Positions 1 to 12,345 of a stretch of DNA of 64,000 nucleotides are shown in pieces. The stretch covers positions 186,001-250,000 of the forward strand of contig SKCR01038879.1 of NCBI GenBank assembly GCA_019454045.1, read 5' to 3'. The stretch's first letter is position 1, and each line of letters opens with the position of its first letter. Source of the DNA: Zanthoxylum bungeanum (taxonomy: Eukaryota; Streptophyta; Magnoliopsida; Sapindales; Rutaceae). The notes under the pieces are model-generated. The model was given only the letters and a program-made list of their open reading frames with translations. It made no database searches and was not told the origin of the DNA. The position numbers and the translations under genes were made by a program.

Positions 1-2
1 TT

Positions 3-1000
3 GTTGTATTTCTTGTATTATATGTCGATGAGATATTAATCATCGGGAATGATATTCCCATGATGCAAGCCACCAAGCAATGGTTATCTCAGAATTTCTC
101 CATGAAATATTTGGGAGAAGCAGCCTACATCCTCGGCATTAAGATCTACCGTAATAAATCTAAGAGGTTGTTAGGACTTTCTCAATCTACATACATAGAT
201 AAATTTTGAAAAGATTCAAGATGGAATATTCCAAAAGAGGTAATTTACCTACTTGTCATGGAATCAAATTATCTAAGGAGCAATGTCCACATACTCCTCC
301 AGATAGAGAGCATATGAGTAGGATCCATTATGCTTCAGCAATAGGATCGATCATGTACGACATGCTATGTACAAGACCTGATGTCTCTTATGCTCTTAGC
401 ATAACGAGCAGGTATCAGACAAATCCTGGTGAGCAACACTAGGCCATTTTCAAGACAATCCTTAAGTATCTGAGAAGAACTAAGGATGTGTTCTTGACAT
501 ACAGAGATTGTTCTGAGATGAAAGTCATTGGTTAATGTGATGCGAGCTTTCAGACTGATAGGGATGACAGCATATCACAAACAGGATATCTGTTTACTTT
601 GAATGGCGGTGCCGTCAGTTGGAAAAGCTCAAAGCATTCAACTACAGCGGACTCCACCATTGAAGCCGAGTATATTGCAGCATCTGAGGCAGCTAAAGAA
701 GCAATCTAGATAAATAAGTTCATCACGGAGCTGGAAGTGCTTCCCGTAATAAAGAATGGCGTCACGATGTACTATGACAACACAGGTGTTATTGCTCAAT
801 CAAATAAACCAAGGTCCCACCAGAAATCCAAGTATGTACTCAGGCGATTTCATCTCATCAAGGAGATTGTTGAGAGAAAAGAAGTTATTATAGAGAAAAT
901 ACCCACAGAAGATAATTTTGCAGATTCTCTGACTAAAGGGCTGACAAAACAAAAGCATGATAGGCACACCCCGAAAGTATGGTGTCCAGATTCATACTAG
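3..1000 (+). pseudogene. Copia polyprotein C-terminus: reverse transcriptase end plus RNase H, broken
   Basis: This would copy the element RNA into DNA and remove the RNA strand. The frame opening at base 3 gives a YVDE block at 21-32, so the second catalytic Asp of the usual YVDD is Glu. It continues to a TGA near 207-209. A second frame (206-442) carries TRPDVSYAL and ends at a TAG where a Trp codon is expected. RNase H follows with stops near 535 and 707. The acidic residues can still be seen in order: CDASFQTD, STIEAEYIA, YYDNTGVI and TEDNFADS. The last open stretch, 737-1000, ends in a TAG just before the polypurine tract. Trp-to-stop changes suggest cytosine deamination after methylation. 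Confidence 0.88.
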
Positions 1001-1011
1001 TTGGCTATAGT

Positions 1012-1024
1012 GCAAATGGGAGAT
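1012..1024 (+). promoter_or_regulatory. Polypurine tract (plus-strand primer)
   Basis: The purine-rich CAAATGGGAGAT run directly abuts the 3' LTR start. It matches in place and form the CCAAGTGGGAGAT tracts of the C1 elements elsewhere in the window. Confidence 0.8.
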
Positions 1025-2216
1025 TGTTAGGGATATGCCCTATACCCAACTTATCGATAGGTTATATGTACATGTATTTGTAATATTTTCATTAATTAAT
1101 AAAATGGCGATCTTTATTATACGCGTCTTAGATAAATTATATGAATCATCAAACACTATAATAAAGCCCTTGGAGTAATAAGATGATGGCTTCCACGCCT
1201 TATGAGAATCATTACTCTAAAACGTTCCTAGTCATAGCCTTGTGAATAATCTAAGCATTCACAAAGCGAAGAGACTAGCATAATGATATGATCTGCCCTT
1301 AAGTGGGGTAGCCGATCTCATAGGTTACTAGCGAAGATCCGTCTGCTTGGTGTATCACATGGATGCATAAGTTGCTCGTGTCCATCGAACTGACCACCGA
1401 AAGTTTTCACATGGAGTGTTTATCCCATATGTTTGTGAAAACTTTCATGTATCGATTGTATGACTAGTCTTTAGACTTGAGGTCTTTAAAATATTTTGTG
1501 TGGATCAAATAACTTTGATATTATCCTTCCCAGTTCAAAAGATCCGTCATAAGGGTATGATTGGGTCATTTGTGAACACGTGAAGTTTGTAAAGATACAA
1601 CATAGAATCGACACTCTCTCGCGTAAATATTTTCTTATAAGAGTAGTATTCCAGTTCGCGGGTTGATATGTGTGATCAGTGCTTGAGACTGTGGCCATAG
1701 CAGAAGAATCATGCGAGATTCTTGGGTTAGCATGATTCATGCCACTATCAACATCATATCTTTGACTATATGGGTAGACACTTTCCATACCCTAGGTCAA
1801 GCGGTGGGGATACAGTGAGGCGATGGACCGTATCATATGTAAATCGCATACAGAATGTGTATATATATATATATATATATCTTTCATTCTCATTTGGGGG
1901 TCTTGACGTGTTGCTAGATGTCAACCTTAGTTATTGAAATCGAACGAACATCTGATCGGAGGATAATTTATGTTCGATTAAATTATCACGATTCATTTCA
2001 TGTCCAACTTGAGGGGAACCCAAAAGGTCACACACAACAAAGTCGAAATCAATGGTTAACAGTGCACAGTAAAAATTTAACAACATATATGATTGATGTA
2101 GGAATTGTTCATAAATGGTTCAATGTGTTTAATTATTGAACATATAATTTATGAGGTTCTATAGTGGCTTAAGGATTGGTGAATGACGATAGGGGCACTT
2201 TGGGAATTGGAATAAA

Positions 2217-2290
2217 TAAATAAATAAATGTGAATAATAATGTGAATAGTAATGTGAATAGTAAAGTAAATAGTAATGTGAAAAGTAAAT
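2217..2290. repeat. Short tandem repeat inside the LTR
   Basis: Imperfect repeats of a 12-base unit close to GTGAATAGTAAT follow an AAAT run. They lie about 160 bases upstream of the TATA-like box. Confidence 0.7.
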
Positions 2291-2449
2291 TTTTTTATTC
2301 GTTATTTGTTTTGAATTCCAATTCGGCCCAAACTCTTATTAGGGTTTTATAATCTCATTAAACCACTAAATTAAGATCCAATGGCTAAGATTAAATTAGC
2401 TTTTATCCCACATCGAATTCTTAATTAATTTTGTTGTCTTTGGAGCACC

Positions 2450-2459
2450 TATATAAACC
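2450..2459 (+). promoter_or_regulatory. TATA box of LTR promoter
   Basis: CTATATAAACC lies within the LTR in the sense orientation, a normal position for the LTR promoter. No start site can be read directly. Confidence 0.5.
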
Positions 2460-3022
2460 CAAAGAATTATTTACAAATTTTTGCACCAAACCTTTCATAT
2501 CTTGGGTTTATATAAGTGAGCAACTCTAAAGTTTAAGAGTAATCTACTGATTTTGAGGATCCTTAAGTCTAATTGACTAAAGGAACCTCGAGCTAAAAGT
2601 TTTGAGGTATTTGCCTAGGCTAGCACCAAGGGCAAAATACTCGTGCACTCAAGGTGTAGTCTTGCCGTTAAGTTTTGGCTTTTGTGTGAGCACCTTTAGA
2701 GGCCACACACTTGGGTGGCTCTTTGGAACGTGGAAGAGCTTGCTGAGTTTGAGAAAAGCTTGTAGATTGGAGGGAGGACTGGAGGAGTCTTCGGTTCAAG
2801 TAAGTCGTTTTCTTTCTTTATTTTAATTAGAGTTCTTATGATAGTTAACATGTTTAGGTTTATGTTATTTACATGTTTTATGAGTTTTTATGCTTAGAAT
2901 ATATAGTAACATGCCTAGGCTTATAGAATAATCAAAACAAATGGGTCTTGGGCAAAGGGATAGCGGCATCATAATTTGATTTATTAAATTTTTCGATGCG
3001 CACTCGCGGTCGCTTCCCAACA

Positions 3023-3258
3023 CATGTCTATACGAGTCTCCCGAGACTCATGGTTCATTGGGATAAAACATCAGACCAAGTCACAATATACGACATGTAC
3101 TGGTCTCAGTTGATTTTACTAACCGACCCGTGTTAGTAAATCTTGACCAGGAACTTTATTTAAGGATATACAACTTATAGTGCGCTTCCCAATATCAATT
3201 ACAAACTACGTTATGACTACACACTAAATTGTAAATCCTAGGGTCTTTGTCTAATAAT
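3023..3258. other. Unassigned spacer between two LTRs
   Basis: No coding frame, LTR end or repeat shared with the rest of the window was recognised. It is probably older repeat debris into which the flanking elements inserted. Confidence 0.5.
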
Positions 3259-5326
3259 TGTTGGATTCTCTAAGGTCAAAGGATCATTATCAAGCATGAA
3301 ACACGTGAATACAACAAAGGAGAAATGAATTGGATGCTACGAAGAAAAATTTTTCTCTTCCATGGTGTAGAAGCTCACGGCAGTCCACTGTATTTCTCTT
3401 CCATTTTCGGCCTTGGTTCTCCAAGAAATCTTCAAGCTCCAAGCTTCTTGAATGGTATTCCATGCACACGGGTGGGTTTCCCTATCACCTTCGTATGTCT
3501 CTTTGAGTGCTATCTCTCTTGTATTTTGCCACAAAATAATCACTGGTTTCTCCCTTCACTGTCACGGTTTCAAGGCAGAACAGAAGAAGGAGCAGCCCTT
3601 TGTGGGCATGAGAGAGATGAGATGAATGAGAGAGAGTGTGTGTGATTTTTGGCTCCAAAAGAAAAACGTGAACCATAGAGAGATAAAATGTGTATATAAG
3701 ATAAATTGTTTTCCAAAAGCAATTTAAACATATACCTAATACCACTTTCAAAAAGTCAACATAAAATTGGCTCCAAAAATGGCATTAAATGCTATCCACC
3801 AACTCACATCAATCACAAGTGACAACTAGTCACATCACTCAAAGTGACATGTGATTTGACGCTTGATGCGACTAGCGATTTGACGCTTGATTTGACTTGC
3901 GTGCCGCACTCGAATTCGAAATGCGAATGCACTCGCAAATAATCCCGGGCTCGGGTTCGTTAATTCCAAATTAACGAATTTTCCGTTGCGTCATAATTAA
4001 ATCTAATTTAATTAAATAATCATGCCTAGCATAATTAATATTCACATCGCCAACGAATTAATTCTAAATTAATTCATTCGCCCTAATTAAAATCTAATTT
4101 CAATTCCGCGTCGAAATCCAATTTCGTTTAATATATCAAATATATTAATTTATCGATTAATTCCAAATTAATCGTTCTCTCTCTCTAAATAATATTTTAT
4201 CCCAGATAAAATATCTCCGTAATTAATCCCAGATTAATTTTCTCTCTCATCATTTATTAATCCCAGATTAATAAAGTGCGAGTCATACATCATCGGTGAA
4301 TCTTCGGGAAGCGACCCATGAGATCCCCGGATATGATGGCAGTAAATACGGTCGTCGGACTATCCGAACACGTAAGTACCTTGTACTACGTTTTTACCGA
4401 TTTACAAGACAAGGTTGACTTCTAGCAAAGCGCCATGCCTACCCAATTCTCCAGAAACATGCTTACAGGAATAAGCGATCTATATCAGGCGTAGTATACG
4501 TAGTATTGTGTATGTCGATCCAGTATCGGATGATCACGTGCTAGGTCTGGGGCTGGAATTGTGTCTGCCCCGTACGAAGAACATGTCGAATGTCTGGTAA
4601 CTAGTCTCTATAATCGGATATACATGACCTTGTCATAATATCCCGATAGCTGTAGCATTTAAGAGAACCAGTCCCGTATCCTACTTGACCATGATCTCCA
4701 CTATGACTGGAGTGATACTTCCGTCTTGACATCACACCCAATACACTACGATTCTCAATATACCCAGAAGAGGCGTACACAAAAACCGGTTAAAGCCCTG
4801 GACGACCAAAACCAAAGTATATTGATTGTCATAAGTATTAGCGGTGCAAGTCTCAAGTTAAGACCAATTACACCTACCCTGATTTCGGACTTCCATAGAC
4901 ACATAGTCATACTACCAATGGAATTCCGAGGGGGTCTATCCAGAGCGAAGCTGTTTCCCATACCATAGGTAAAACACAACCTCCCATTACACTTGCATGA
5001 GTATCCTATACCCAAATATATGAGAACTATGTCGTTATGCCCTCACAACGCGCACAAGTGTAATACTAGTCTTTTACGCATTTATCGATGTCCAATCTCG
5101 ACAATGCTCTGACTAGGGATATTTAATGATTAATCCTTCGTGGACTGATACTGTCTCATATCATTCTCAATCCAGGAACTAATCATAGGGACCTCCTATC
5201 ATTTATACATCTTGGTGATCTAATCATAAATGATAAGAGAGCAATCTCCTTTGTCACATAGTTAATTTGTACAACAACACCATGATCTGTACAAATAGTG
5301 ACGCTATGGGTCATAATTGTCCAACA
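3259..5326 (-). mobile_element. Solo LTR of Copia family C1
   Basis: This is a 2,068-bp LTR standing alone. On the + strand it starts TGTTGGATTCTCTAAGG and ends GGTCATAATTGTCCAACA, the reverse of the sense LTR of elements at 12604, 21867 and 42352. No primer-binding site or polypurine tract flanks it. The flanking five bases are ATAAT and ATAAA, a 4-of-5 target-site match. Solo LTRs arise by recombination between the two LTRs of one element. Open frames inside it are chance frames. Confidence 0.9.
3956..4275. repeat. Array of ten dyad (hairpin) motifs with 3-base spacers
   Basis: Ten consecutive inverted repeats are read directly, nearly all perfect, each split by exactly three bases (CCA, CTA or CAA on this strand; TNG on the element sense strand). 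Stems: 3956-3965/3969-3978, 3994-4002/4006-4014, 4055-4063/4067-4075, 4085-4093/4097-4105 (one mismatch), 4112-4117/4121-4126, 4130-4136/4140-4146, 4154-4162/4166-4174, 4192-4201/4205-4214, 4221-4228/4232-4239 and 4253-4262/4266-4275. Stems are 6-10 bp. The same array recurs in all other C1 LTRs. Confidence 0.9.
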
Positions 5327-5515
5327 ATAAACACGTATCACTAAACCAGATTTAGTTTCAATCTAATCGTAATTAGATATATAATCATAATTAGATCGAA
5401 TATGTGTATAAAAGACAAGAGGTGCTACTACTAAATAAGTAATATCATGGAAAATTGAATTACTCGTATTCATGAATCGGACATAAATACGATCCGGATT
5501 GGTACTCCGAGCACC
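5327..5515. other. Unassigned AT-rich spacer
   Basis: No gene or shared repeat was recognised between the solo LTR and the first block matching the G1 LTR. The border with the G1 LTR is approximate. Confidence 0.4.
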
Positions 5516-6401
5516 AACCCTAACATTATCAACACCCAAACAAATAACTCATGATAATACAACACCAACTTCATTAACCATAATCATTCATTATCAAAAT
5601 AATAGAAGCTCAACCCCCTATTACATACATAATTCGGCCAAGGCCCTAAGTTGGGAAAAATTTAGGCATTTCATAAAATAATATTACTTTCATTCTTATA
5701 CTATCATGAAATGCTCAATTATGTATGCTAGCCACTTAATCAAAGCTAAAATAGAGAAATGGATTCTAGGGTTCCTCCATGTGCGAATTTGGGGGGCGAA
5801 AGATTGCTGCCATGAACTCAATATTAAAAGAAAGAATAAGAGAAAGAAGCTTACTTGACCAAGAAAAGCTTGAGGATTTATCATTATTCCTTCAAAAATT
5901 CCATAAGAAATAAAAGAAGGTTTGAGAGCATCCTTGCTCCCATAACTCACGTTTTTTGGCCTCCTAAAAGAGATGAGTGAATAGTGTTCTATTTATATGT
6001 AAATTATTGATTTTTTCTGATGAGATGAGTGGCTAGATTTGTGTCATATCACTTAATCTAGGCCATTTTCAATTTTTACAGTAGCAGTTATGGAAATCAC
6101 GATTGTTGACTTACTTCGGATTCGAATTTGGCAAAATATATAACATGGAAATTGTAGGTCTCGGTCTTAGCTTTTCGACGATATAAAATCCATACCAATT
6201 GGAGGTCATATGAAAATCTTAGTGCCCAAATACAAAGGGCTTCTCGGATTGAATCTAAGACTAAATTCTATATCAGAACTGCGAGAAATTAATCGAACGT
6301 CCAAAAAGTAATTTCATAAGCACATACACGCTTGAACATGATTTATATTATGTATTTCACCATCTATAACATAGTAGTCATCGGGATTATCGGGTGTTAT
6401 A
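5516..6401 (-). repeat. G1 gypsy-like 3' LTR, truncated
   Basis: It aligns by eye with 39325-40177, the sense-5' third of the full G1 LTR, including the shared ATTCGGCCAAGGCCCTAAG block and the GTTCTATTTATA promoter block. It ends TGTTATA next to a poly-C run that is the complement of a polypurine tract. The rest of the LTR is missing on the left. Confidence 0.75.
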
Positions 6402-6445
6402 TTTCTCCCCCCCCCCCCAAATAGGATTCGTCCTCGAATCCCTTT
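6402..6445 (-). promoter_or_regulatory. Polypurine tract and pol tail of G1
   Basis: Twelve consecutive C bases at 6407-6418 are a G12 polypurine tract on the - strand, directly next to the LTR. Beyond it, the - strand reads a GGATTCGAGGACGAATCC sequence, a familiar tail of plant Ty3/gypsy (Tekay-type chromovirus) polyproteins. This sets the strand and superfamily of the G1 family. Confidence 0.7.
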
Positions 6446-8865
6446 TGAATTGAAATTTCGGAATATGTCTTGTCTTGAAATTCTTGATACTGAATATCTT
6501 AGCACAAATGATTCACATACTATTTTATAAACCAACAACTTTCAACTGACTACATACTTATAACCAATTATGCTTCATCAACTATATCGCACTTACTTCC
6601 CGATGACCTTACATACGCTGTTATTATACCATATGACAATGTGATTATCATGCTGGACCTTGTATGCCATTACTTGGAAGTCATAACTGGGGTTGTACTC
6701 TAATTTTTCTGTATGAACCTTTGCTCTGCTGTAAACTATTCTGCGTTATCTGGGTTCAATTTGACTTAATAACTAAGATCTCTTATCATGCTCGCACATA
6801 CTGCATCAACGTTCGTGAGCATTAGTGAATAATCCCTTGAATTCTTGAGTGATAGGTAATTCCTCATTCTAATTCCATGAAACTTATGCTGAATACTCTA
6901 CATTAGCGTCATGCTACAACTATTTCTATGCATCAAGGAAACTTTATTTCTACACCTCTAGTTATGCTCAACATCCTCTAATTTGATTAATTACGTGAGT
7001 TGTCAGTTCTAAATTAATACTATAGTCATGGCATGTTGTCCTACCTATCTTAGTCCCACTCTAGTTTGAAACCATTTATATCTCTTGCCATAACAACATC
7101 AATTCTTAAATATCCTTTGGAACTTATGTTACTCTTCACATTTAACATATCACTATTGTACTTTGTACTACCGCCAATGGACTTTGTTTTTCCCTGACTT
7201 TGAGTATCAATCGGGTTTTTCTTAGTTGGTACTTCCGAGTCTCTAGAAATACTAGTGTTCTCTATGATTAAGCTTTTTCATATCCTTTTTCATCTCTGGC
7301 GTAAATGTGTAGAAGAATAATCTTAATAGATATTTCTCTTAGATATTGTCAATTTCTCTAGTTTCATTCTCATTCTTGGTCATTAACATTTACTTATCTA
7401 TTTATTAACTCTCTACTATTTTTGCCTATGGGCTCCATCCTTCAAGTTCTTTTATCTCTGCCTATCTGTGGGGCTTAGGACCTAATAGTTCATGGTCAAA
7501 TTCTTTATGAACTTTTAGATTACTGTTGATTTATTGGCGATACGATTTTGGATAATGTTCATACTCTTTCTGTACCTTTAGATTTGTTGCTAGTGCAAAT
7601 CTGGTTAATCATCTTACACAGACTTGTTCTCTTTGCCTGGTTACTCTCTAGGGATATATTGATTTCTCCTTATCTCAGATCCTTGAACCTCTTATATTAT
7701 TACTTCCCTAGAAGCTCCCTCATCTTTGACAGGTTAGGGTATCACTATTAATACTTTTGGTTCGGTGCTACTCTCTTATTAGTTCTTACATTCTAGAATA
7801 ATGGGGGCTAATACCTTATTTATGAGGATCGTTATATGTGTTGCTCACTCGGGTTTCTTGCTCTTTGAGCTTTTACTTCCTTGAAGGCTTTCAATTCTAC
7901 GATGGGACAGATTATCACTTCTAGATTTGGCTAGACTTATTATGGCTTCAAACTACTCCATCTCATACAGAATATTATCATCATATATTTCTTGTCTAGG
8001 TTCTGTTGAACTTCTTGGTTCGGCTATCTTACTGTTTCATGATTTGTCTATCTCGTTAGATATTTTTCTTTACTTGTACCAATCCTTGTTAGGCTCTAAG
8101 TCGGGGTGAATACGTGCATCCCGTAGAGATCTAAGAATAAATATTACTGTTATTTGTCTAAGTTCAGTGATGGTCTGGTTAGGTGTCTATTCACTTACTA
8201 GGGTAGGGCTACTGGGAAAAAGATTTATCATTCATTCTGTTGGGGATCTGCATTAATTTCTACATACCTTGGGGTTCCACAACTCTCACCAAATACTTTG
8301 AGTTCTCCATTTATGTTTATGTCCTTAAGCTACGTTATCTATGTTACTATATGTACTAAACTTCCTTATTACTTCCCGCATCCTTCTATATTATCTATTT
8401 CCATAACTTCTCTCAGTTTTTTCCGTCTCTGTCCTAGGATATACCATTGTTGAACTTCCTTACGATTATCACTATCTATGCTGGTAAAGGATGGGACAAG
8501 TATTTACATTAACAAATTTTGGCATCCTAATTATGGTAATCTATGTCATGGTAGAGTATATTACTCATGTAGGATAGGTATGAGATAGACTTTGTTAGGA
8601 AAATTTCTATAATCGTTGTCACTGAGAGGTTAGAATCTGGGTAAATCAGGGCCTTATCTATATCAGATTTCTTAGCTAAGGTAACTAATTCGCTTTCCCG
8701 ACGTCATCCACTTTATTTCTTACGAGTCTGGGTTTGGGTGTCTAGAATCGCTACATCCTTTATGGCACCTAATGTCTATTGGAAACTTCCATGACTAATT
8801 CTGATTTCTTTTTTTCTTTTTTCTTTCTTACTATCCTTTGTTACTTGGAAAACTTGTTATCTATA
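6446..8865 (-). mobile_element. G1 gypsy internal region, first copy, left part, heavily decayed
   Basis: No frame longer than about 70 codons and no protein motif can be recognised, apart from the pol tail at the left edge. The + strand is strongly T- and C-rich. Blocks such as 8090-8290 align loosely with 60390-60600 in the second G1 copy, which shows shared ancestry. The region continues at 37028 on the far side of the G2 insertion. Confidence 0.6.
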
Positions 8866-10018
8866 TGATTACGCCAAAAAAGTACTTGCGGTTATCGCAG
8901 TATAGTTGGGTGTCGATTCCTCATAGAGATGGTTACAAGGAACTAATTTACTTAAACAAAAACGTTAGCAATAACTTAATGAAAATAGATAAATTGAATT
9001 GGTGATGTAAAATAAATATTATGAAAAATAATTAGAAATTATAAGTAGAGAGAAGCAGCAAAGCGTCAGGAATCCCTCTTGTATCAAATTCCTATATTCA
9101 GTTATTGATTCCTTTATTACTCAATTGAAGGTTTCACGTCCCAAACTAACAGTCGAAAGATATTCAATTTCAATCATATTAAATTATAAGGTAATCGATG
9201 AATTATTTCCTCTATGTTAACACACACAAAGTTATCGTTATGACCTATCTAACGTCGATAATATACCCACAGACAATACTGCAGCAAAAGATTAACTCAT
9301 AAAATAACTTTACCAGTCACAACTGGGTTTCCCAATCACACATAGAAAAAGCATGACTATTCCTATATGCAAGTTGGTAAAAACAATATCTAGATTATAA
9401 ATAAAAAAATAATAAAGAACAATGAATCATCAATTGTATTAAACATTAAAAAGCATTAAAAAAATCAGCAACATGAATATTAGAGTTTAAATACAAGAGT
9501 TCATCCTTAGGTTTTCCTAGGAGATTAGTTCTTCATATAAGAAAAAGACATAGCCTGAAGAGATTGCAGCAGCATCCTGCCTAGCGTGAAGTTTCTCCGT
9601 TCTTCAATCTCAAATATGTTTTTAATCATTTTGTGTGTTTCTCTTTGTTCTCTCTCTTTTTCTTTCTGTTTTTAGGGTTATGGACGAGCTTGGGTATTTA
9701 TAGAGGGGTCCCAGAGTCCTTATCTGCGTAAAAAAAATGAACTAAGCAAAACCCTAGAAAACTTCTCTGTGTCGCGACGCGCGGCCATGCACGTCACGAT
9801 GTGCGTCCTGGCTTGCAAGATAATGATTCCTGCATTTCTGCTTGTTTCCTGCGTGCTTCTGTTGTATCCGTAAAGTCCCGAAACATGTACAATTGCTCCA
9901 ATATCCATGTTTCATTACTTCCTAATAACAAAGCACAAAATAAACTATAATTAAAATTAAACACATGCTAACCAAACCAAATTAGTGATGTTCAAAGTGC
10001 ATTTTGATGCACTTATCA
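8866..10018 (-). repeat. 3' LTR of G2
   Basis: TGATTACGCC to CACTTATCA on the + strand, 1,153 bp, matching 35871-37022 with scattered substitutions. Its TATA box (sense CTATAAATA) is at 9695-9703 and a GTCGCGACGC motif is at 9771-9780. Confidence 0.92.
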
Positions 10019-11595
10019 CAACCCCCAACCAGCTTATTACTAGTCCCTAGCAATTCAAGCGCAAAAAGAAACTAAGAACTAAACTGAATAAATAACTAAA
10101 AACTATCTGAGCCACTTTTGTAGGGATCACGATTGCATTTAGCGTATGCAACAAGCCTTTAAACCCTTAGGTGGCCCTAGTGGATGAGTTATAGTCTCGT
10201 GAGGGCTAACAGTGACGACACCCACAAACGTCATTTAAAAACACATACAATCATGCAAAAACAAAATGAAATAGTCCCAATAGTTACACATATTATTGTC
10301 CTCAAAGAATGCCTAGTAATTAAATTAGAGAACTTTCAAAGTACTCAATGTAACTCGATCCAAGTCCTCGAATAAATCATCTAAGCCAGACTCACATTGT
10401 GTGTGTAAAGGTTCATTCAAAGCTTGACTCCTAGGTAAGCCAACTCAATGATTTCGTTTAAAAATTAAGATCCGACGGGTTAAACCAACCTAGATATCTC
10501 AAATGTGATCTGTAATTACCTTTCTGTGCTCAATATGGTATGATTTTTTTCTTCTTCTCTTTTTTTTGACTTTTTCTTTTCTTTCTTCTTTTTCTTTTCT
10601 TTTTCAACACACCTACCTTTTAAGGTAGTATTTCTCCTCATGGTGGTCCTAACACTCGCTCATGGGTAGCTTCACGCTTATCGATTATAGGTGGTTCAAT
10701 TTCTTTCTTTTAAGACTTTCTCTTTTTATTTTTAACCATACCACACATTATAACACTGGAAAATCAGGATAGACATCTAAGCAAATGGTCATTCATCGAC
10801 ATGCAATTTTTTCAACTAATCACTTTGCCAACTGCCTAGGTTTTCACTGCTAAAAACCTATAATTAAGTGCTTACGAGTCTAACCTAGATCAACTACTCA
10901 AAGCATTAGATAAAAGTACATTAAAGAATTTATCGTTTCTAAGGTTTCATTTCAAAGCAAACAATACTCATCATTGGACTTATGCTTTACTATTAAGGAC
11001 AAAAAAAACAAACAAATTTTTTTTATAACAAGTATTATCACTACATGCATACACCCTCACACTTAAAACTTGCATTGTCCTCAATGTAAGATAAATATAA
11101 AGAAAAAAGAGTGAGGAACAATACTACCAGACATGAAGTTGATCAGGCTCCTATTTGTAAGAATTTGGTTGTAAGGCCTGCGTGGGTTGCGCTAACGCCT
11201 GCATACATACTCATGCAAATAATAAACATGCAATTAGCACACAATAAAATAAAACTAAATTCAAGAAAAAAATAATTAAAAATAAAAATAAAATAAAATA
11301 AATGAAAGTAAAATAAATGCAGATGCAAGGGGTTCCTCCCCACTAGCGCTAAGTTTAACGTCTTCAGTCAGACGTAACCACCCAAGTTGTCATGGTGGCT
11401 TCCATGTAGAGGACCACGTACTCCCATGTTCTTTCTTCTTTGGCAGACATTAGTGATTAAGATATGAGAATGATTTTTTGTCCAGCTACAGCATTTTATC
11501 CATTGACCCCCAAGGTCTGGTGATTTTTGAAATTTTAGGCTTCACATATAGACAAATTGACTCAACCTCATTTTTTAACTTCCCAATGATCATCT
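10019..11595 (-). other. G2 3' noncoding region and polypurine tract
   Basis: The bases next to the LTR (10019-10030) give a GGTTGGGGGTTG-type polypurine tract on the - strand. The block at about 10109-10232 is strongly similar to 53703-53830 in the LOG-carrying element, and the block at about 11324-11385 to 56045-56100. The rest is AT-rich with long C/T runs (10545-10605) and no supported gene. Confidence 0.7.
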
Positions 11596-12345
11596 TCAAA
11601 TGAGCACTAACTCTCTTTTCCTATTTTTACGGTTCTTTGGGATCAGTTCCAGCTCGGAAAGATTAGATGCATGTTGTGTAGAGGCTACTTTCGGTAAGGC
11701 TGTGTCTATCAGGTATGTGTAATGACACTCATCATCATCTCGTGGTTGTTTCTCAACATGAAAAATGTTCACCTCCAGTGTCATATTTCCAAATGGTAAC
11801 TTCATGAGACCGTTCCTGCAATTGATAAGGGCATTAGTTGTAGTAAGAAAATGTATACCTATGATTATAGGAATTTTTGACTCAGTGTTAACCACAGATT
11901 GAGTATCTAAAATCAGGAAATCAGCAGGGTAATATAATTTACCAATTTGAGCTAAAACATCATCAACTACTCCCCGAGGTGTTCTGATAGAGCGATCAGC
12001 TAACTGTAAAACAACATATGTAGGTTTGATCTCTCCAAACCCTAGTAGTTTATAGATAGAGTATGGCATGAGATTAACACTAGCACCTAAATCTAATAAT
12101 GCTTGACCAAACTCATATGTGCCAACGTAACAAATAATGGTGGGACATCATGGATCTTTGTATTTTGGTGGAGTCCTCTGCTCAATCACTGCACTTGCAT
12201 GCTCTGTCAAGAATGTAGTCTTTTTCACATAATGCTTTCTTTTTATGGTGCATAGATTCTTCAAAACCTTCACATATGTGGGAACATGTTTTATCACATG
12301 TTACAAATGAAGGTTAATTTTTACCTACTTTAAATGTTCTAGGAT
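11596..12345 (-). pseudogene. G2 aspartic protease and gag-pol linker
   Basis: The retroelement protease cleaves the Gag-Pol polyprotein. Read on the - strand, the upstream part carries the ACAKFLKEL-like linker typical of Athila/Tat elements (KHVPTYVKVLKNLCTIKRK), then an in-frame stop near 12150. The active-site block ALLDLGASVNLMPYS follows at about 12062-12106, and a 157-codon open stretch (11596-12069) with VLQLADRSIRTPRGV and NTESKIPIIIGIHFL completes a retropepsin fold. The catalytic Asp-Leu-Gly triad is preserved. The frame ends at 11596, and no reverse transcriptase follows. Gag lies more than 22 kb away because of the nested Copia insertion. One stop upstream of the active site makes it a pseudogene. 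Confidence 0.85.

Larger units (their letters stand above)
1..3022 (+). mobile_element. Ty1/copia (Tork/Angela-like) element, 3' part, cut by window edge
   Basis: Reading left to right this holds the end of reverse transcriptase, RNase H, a polypurine tract and a full 3' LTR. The 5' part lies outside the window, so its target-site duplication cannot be checked. The LTR starts TGTTAGGGATATGCC, which differs from the C1 family that dominates the rest of the window. The lineage call rests on the motif order after the YVDD-type site, including the STYIDK, TRPDVSYAL and STIEAEYIA blocks. The element is dead: the coding part has several stops and at least one frameshift. Confidence 0.9.
1025..3022 (+). 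repeat. 3' LTR of the left-edge Copia element
   Basis: It begins TGTTAGGGAT after the polypurine tract and ends CGCTTCCCAACA, giving the TG...CA ends of an LTR of about 2.0 kb. The right end is inferred from the terminal CA because no second copy is present. It contains an (AT)n run near 1860-1880, a short tandem repeat at about 2217-2290 and a TATA-like box near 2450. Confidence 0.75.

Noticed and set aside
1855..1882. (AT)n microsatellite
   Set aside because: Real but ordinary; a short simple repeat common in plant LTRs.
3325..3751. Overlapping frames on both strands of the solo LTR
   Set aside because: They fall in the sense-3' end of the LTR, with no matching frame kept in other LTR copies.
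3956..4275. CRISPR-like array
   Set aside because: The units are palindromes with 3-base loops and differing arms, not direct repeats with unique spacers, and the DNA is nuclear plant repeat.
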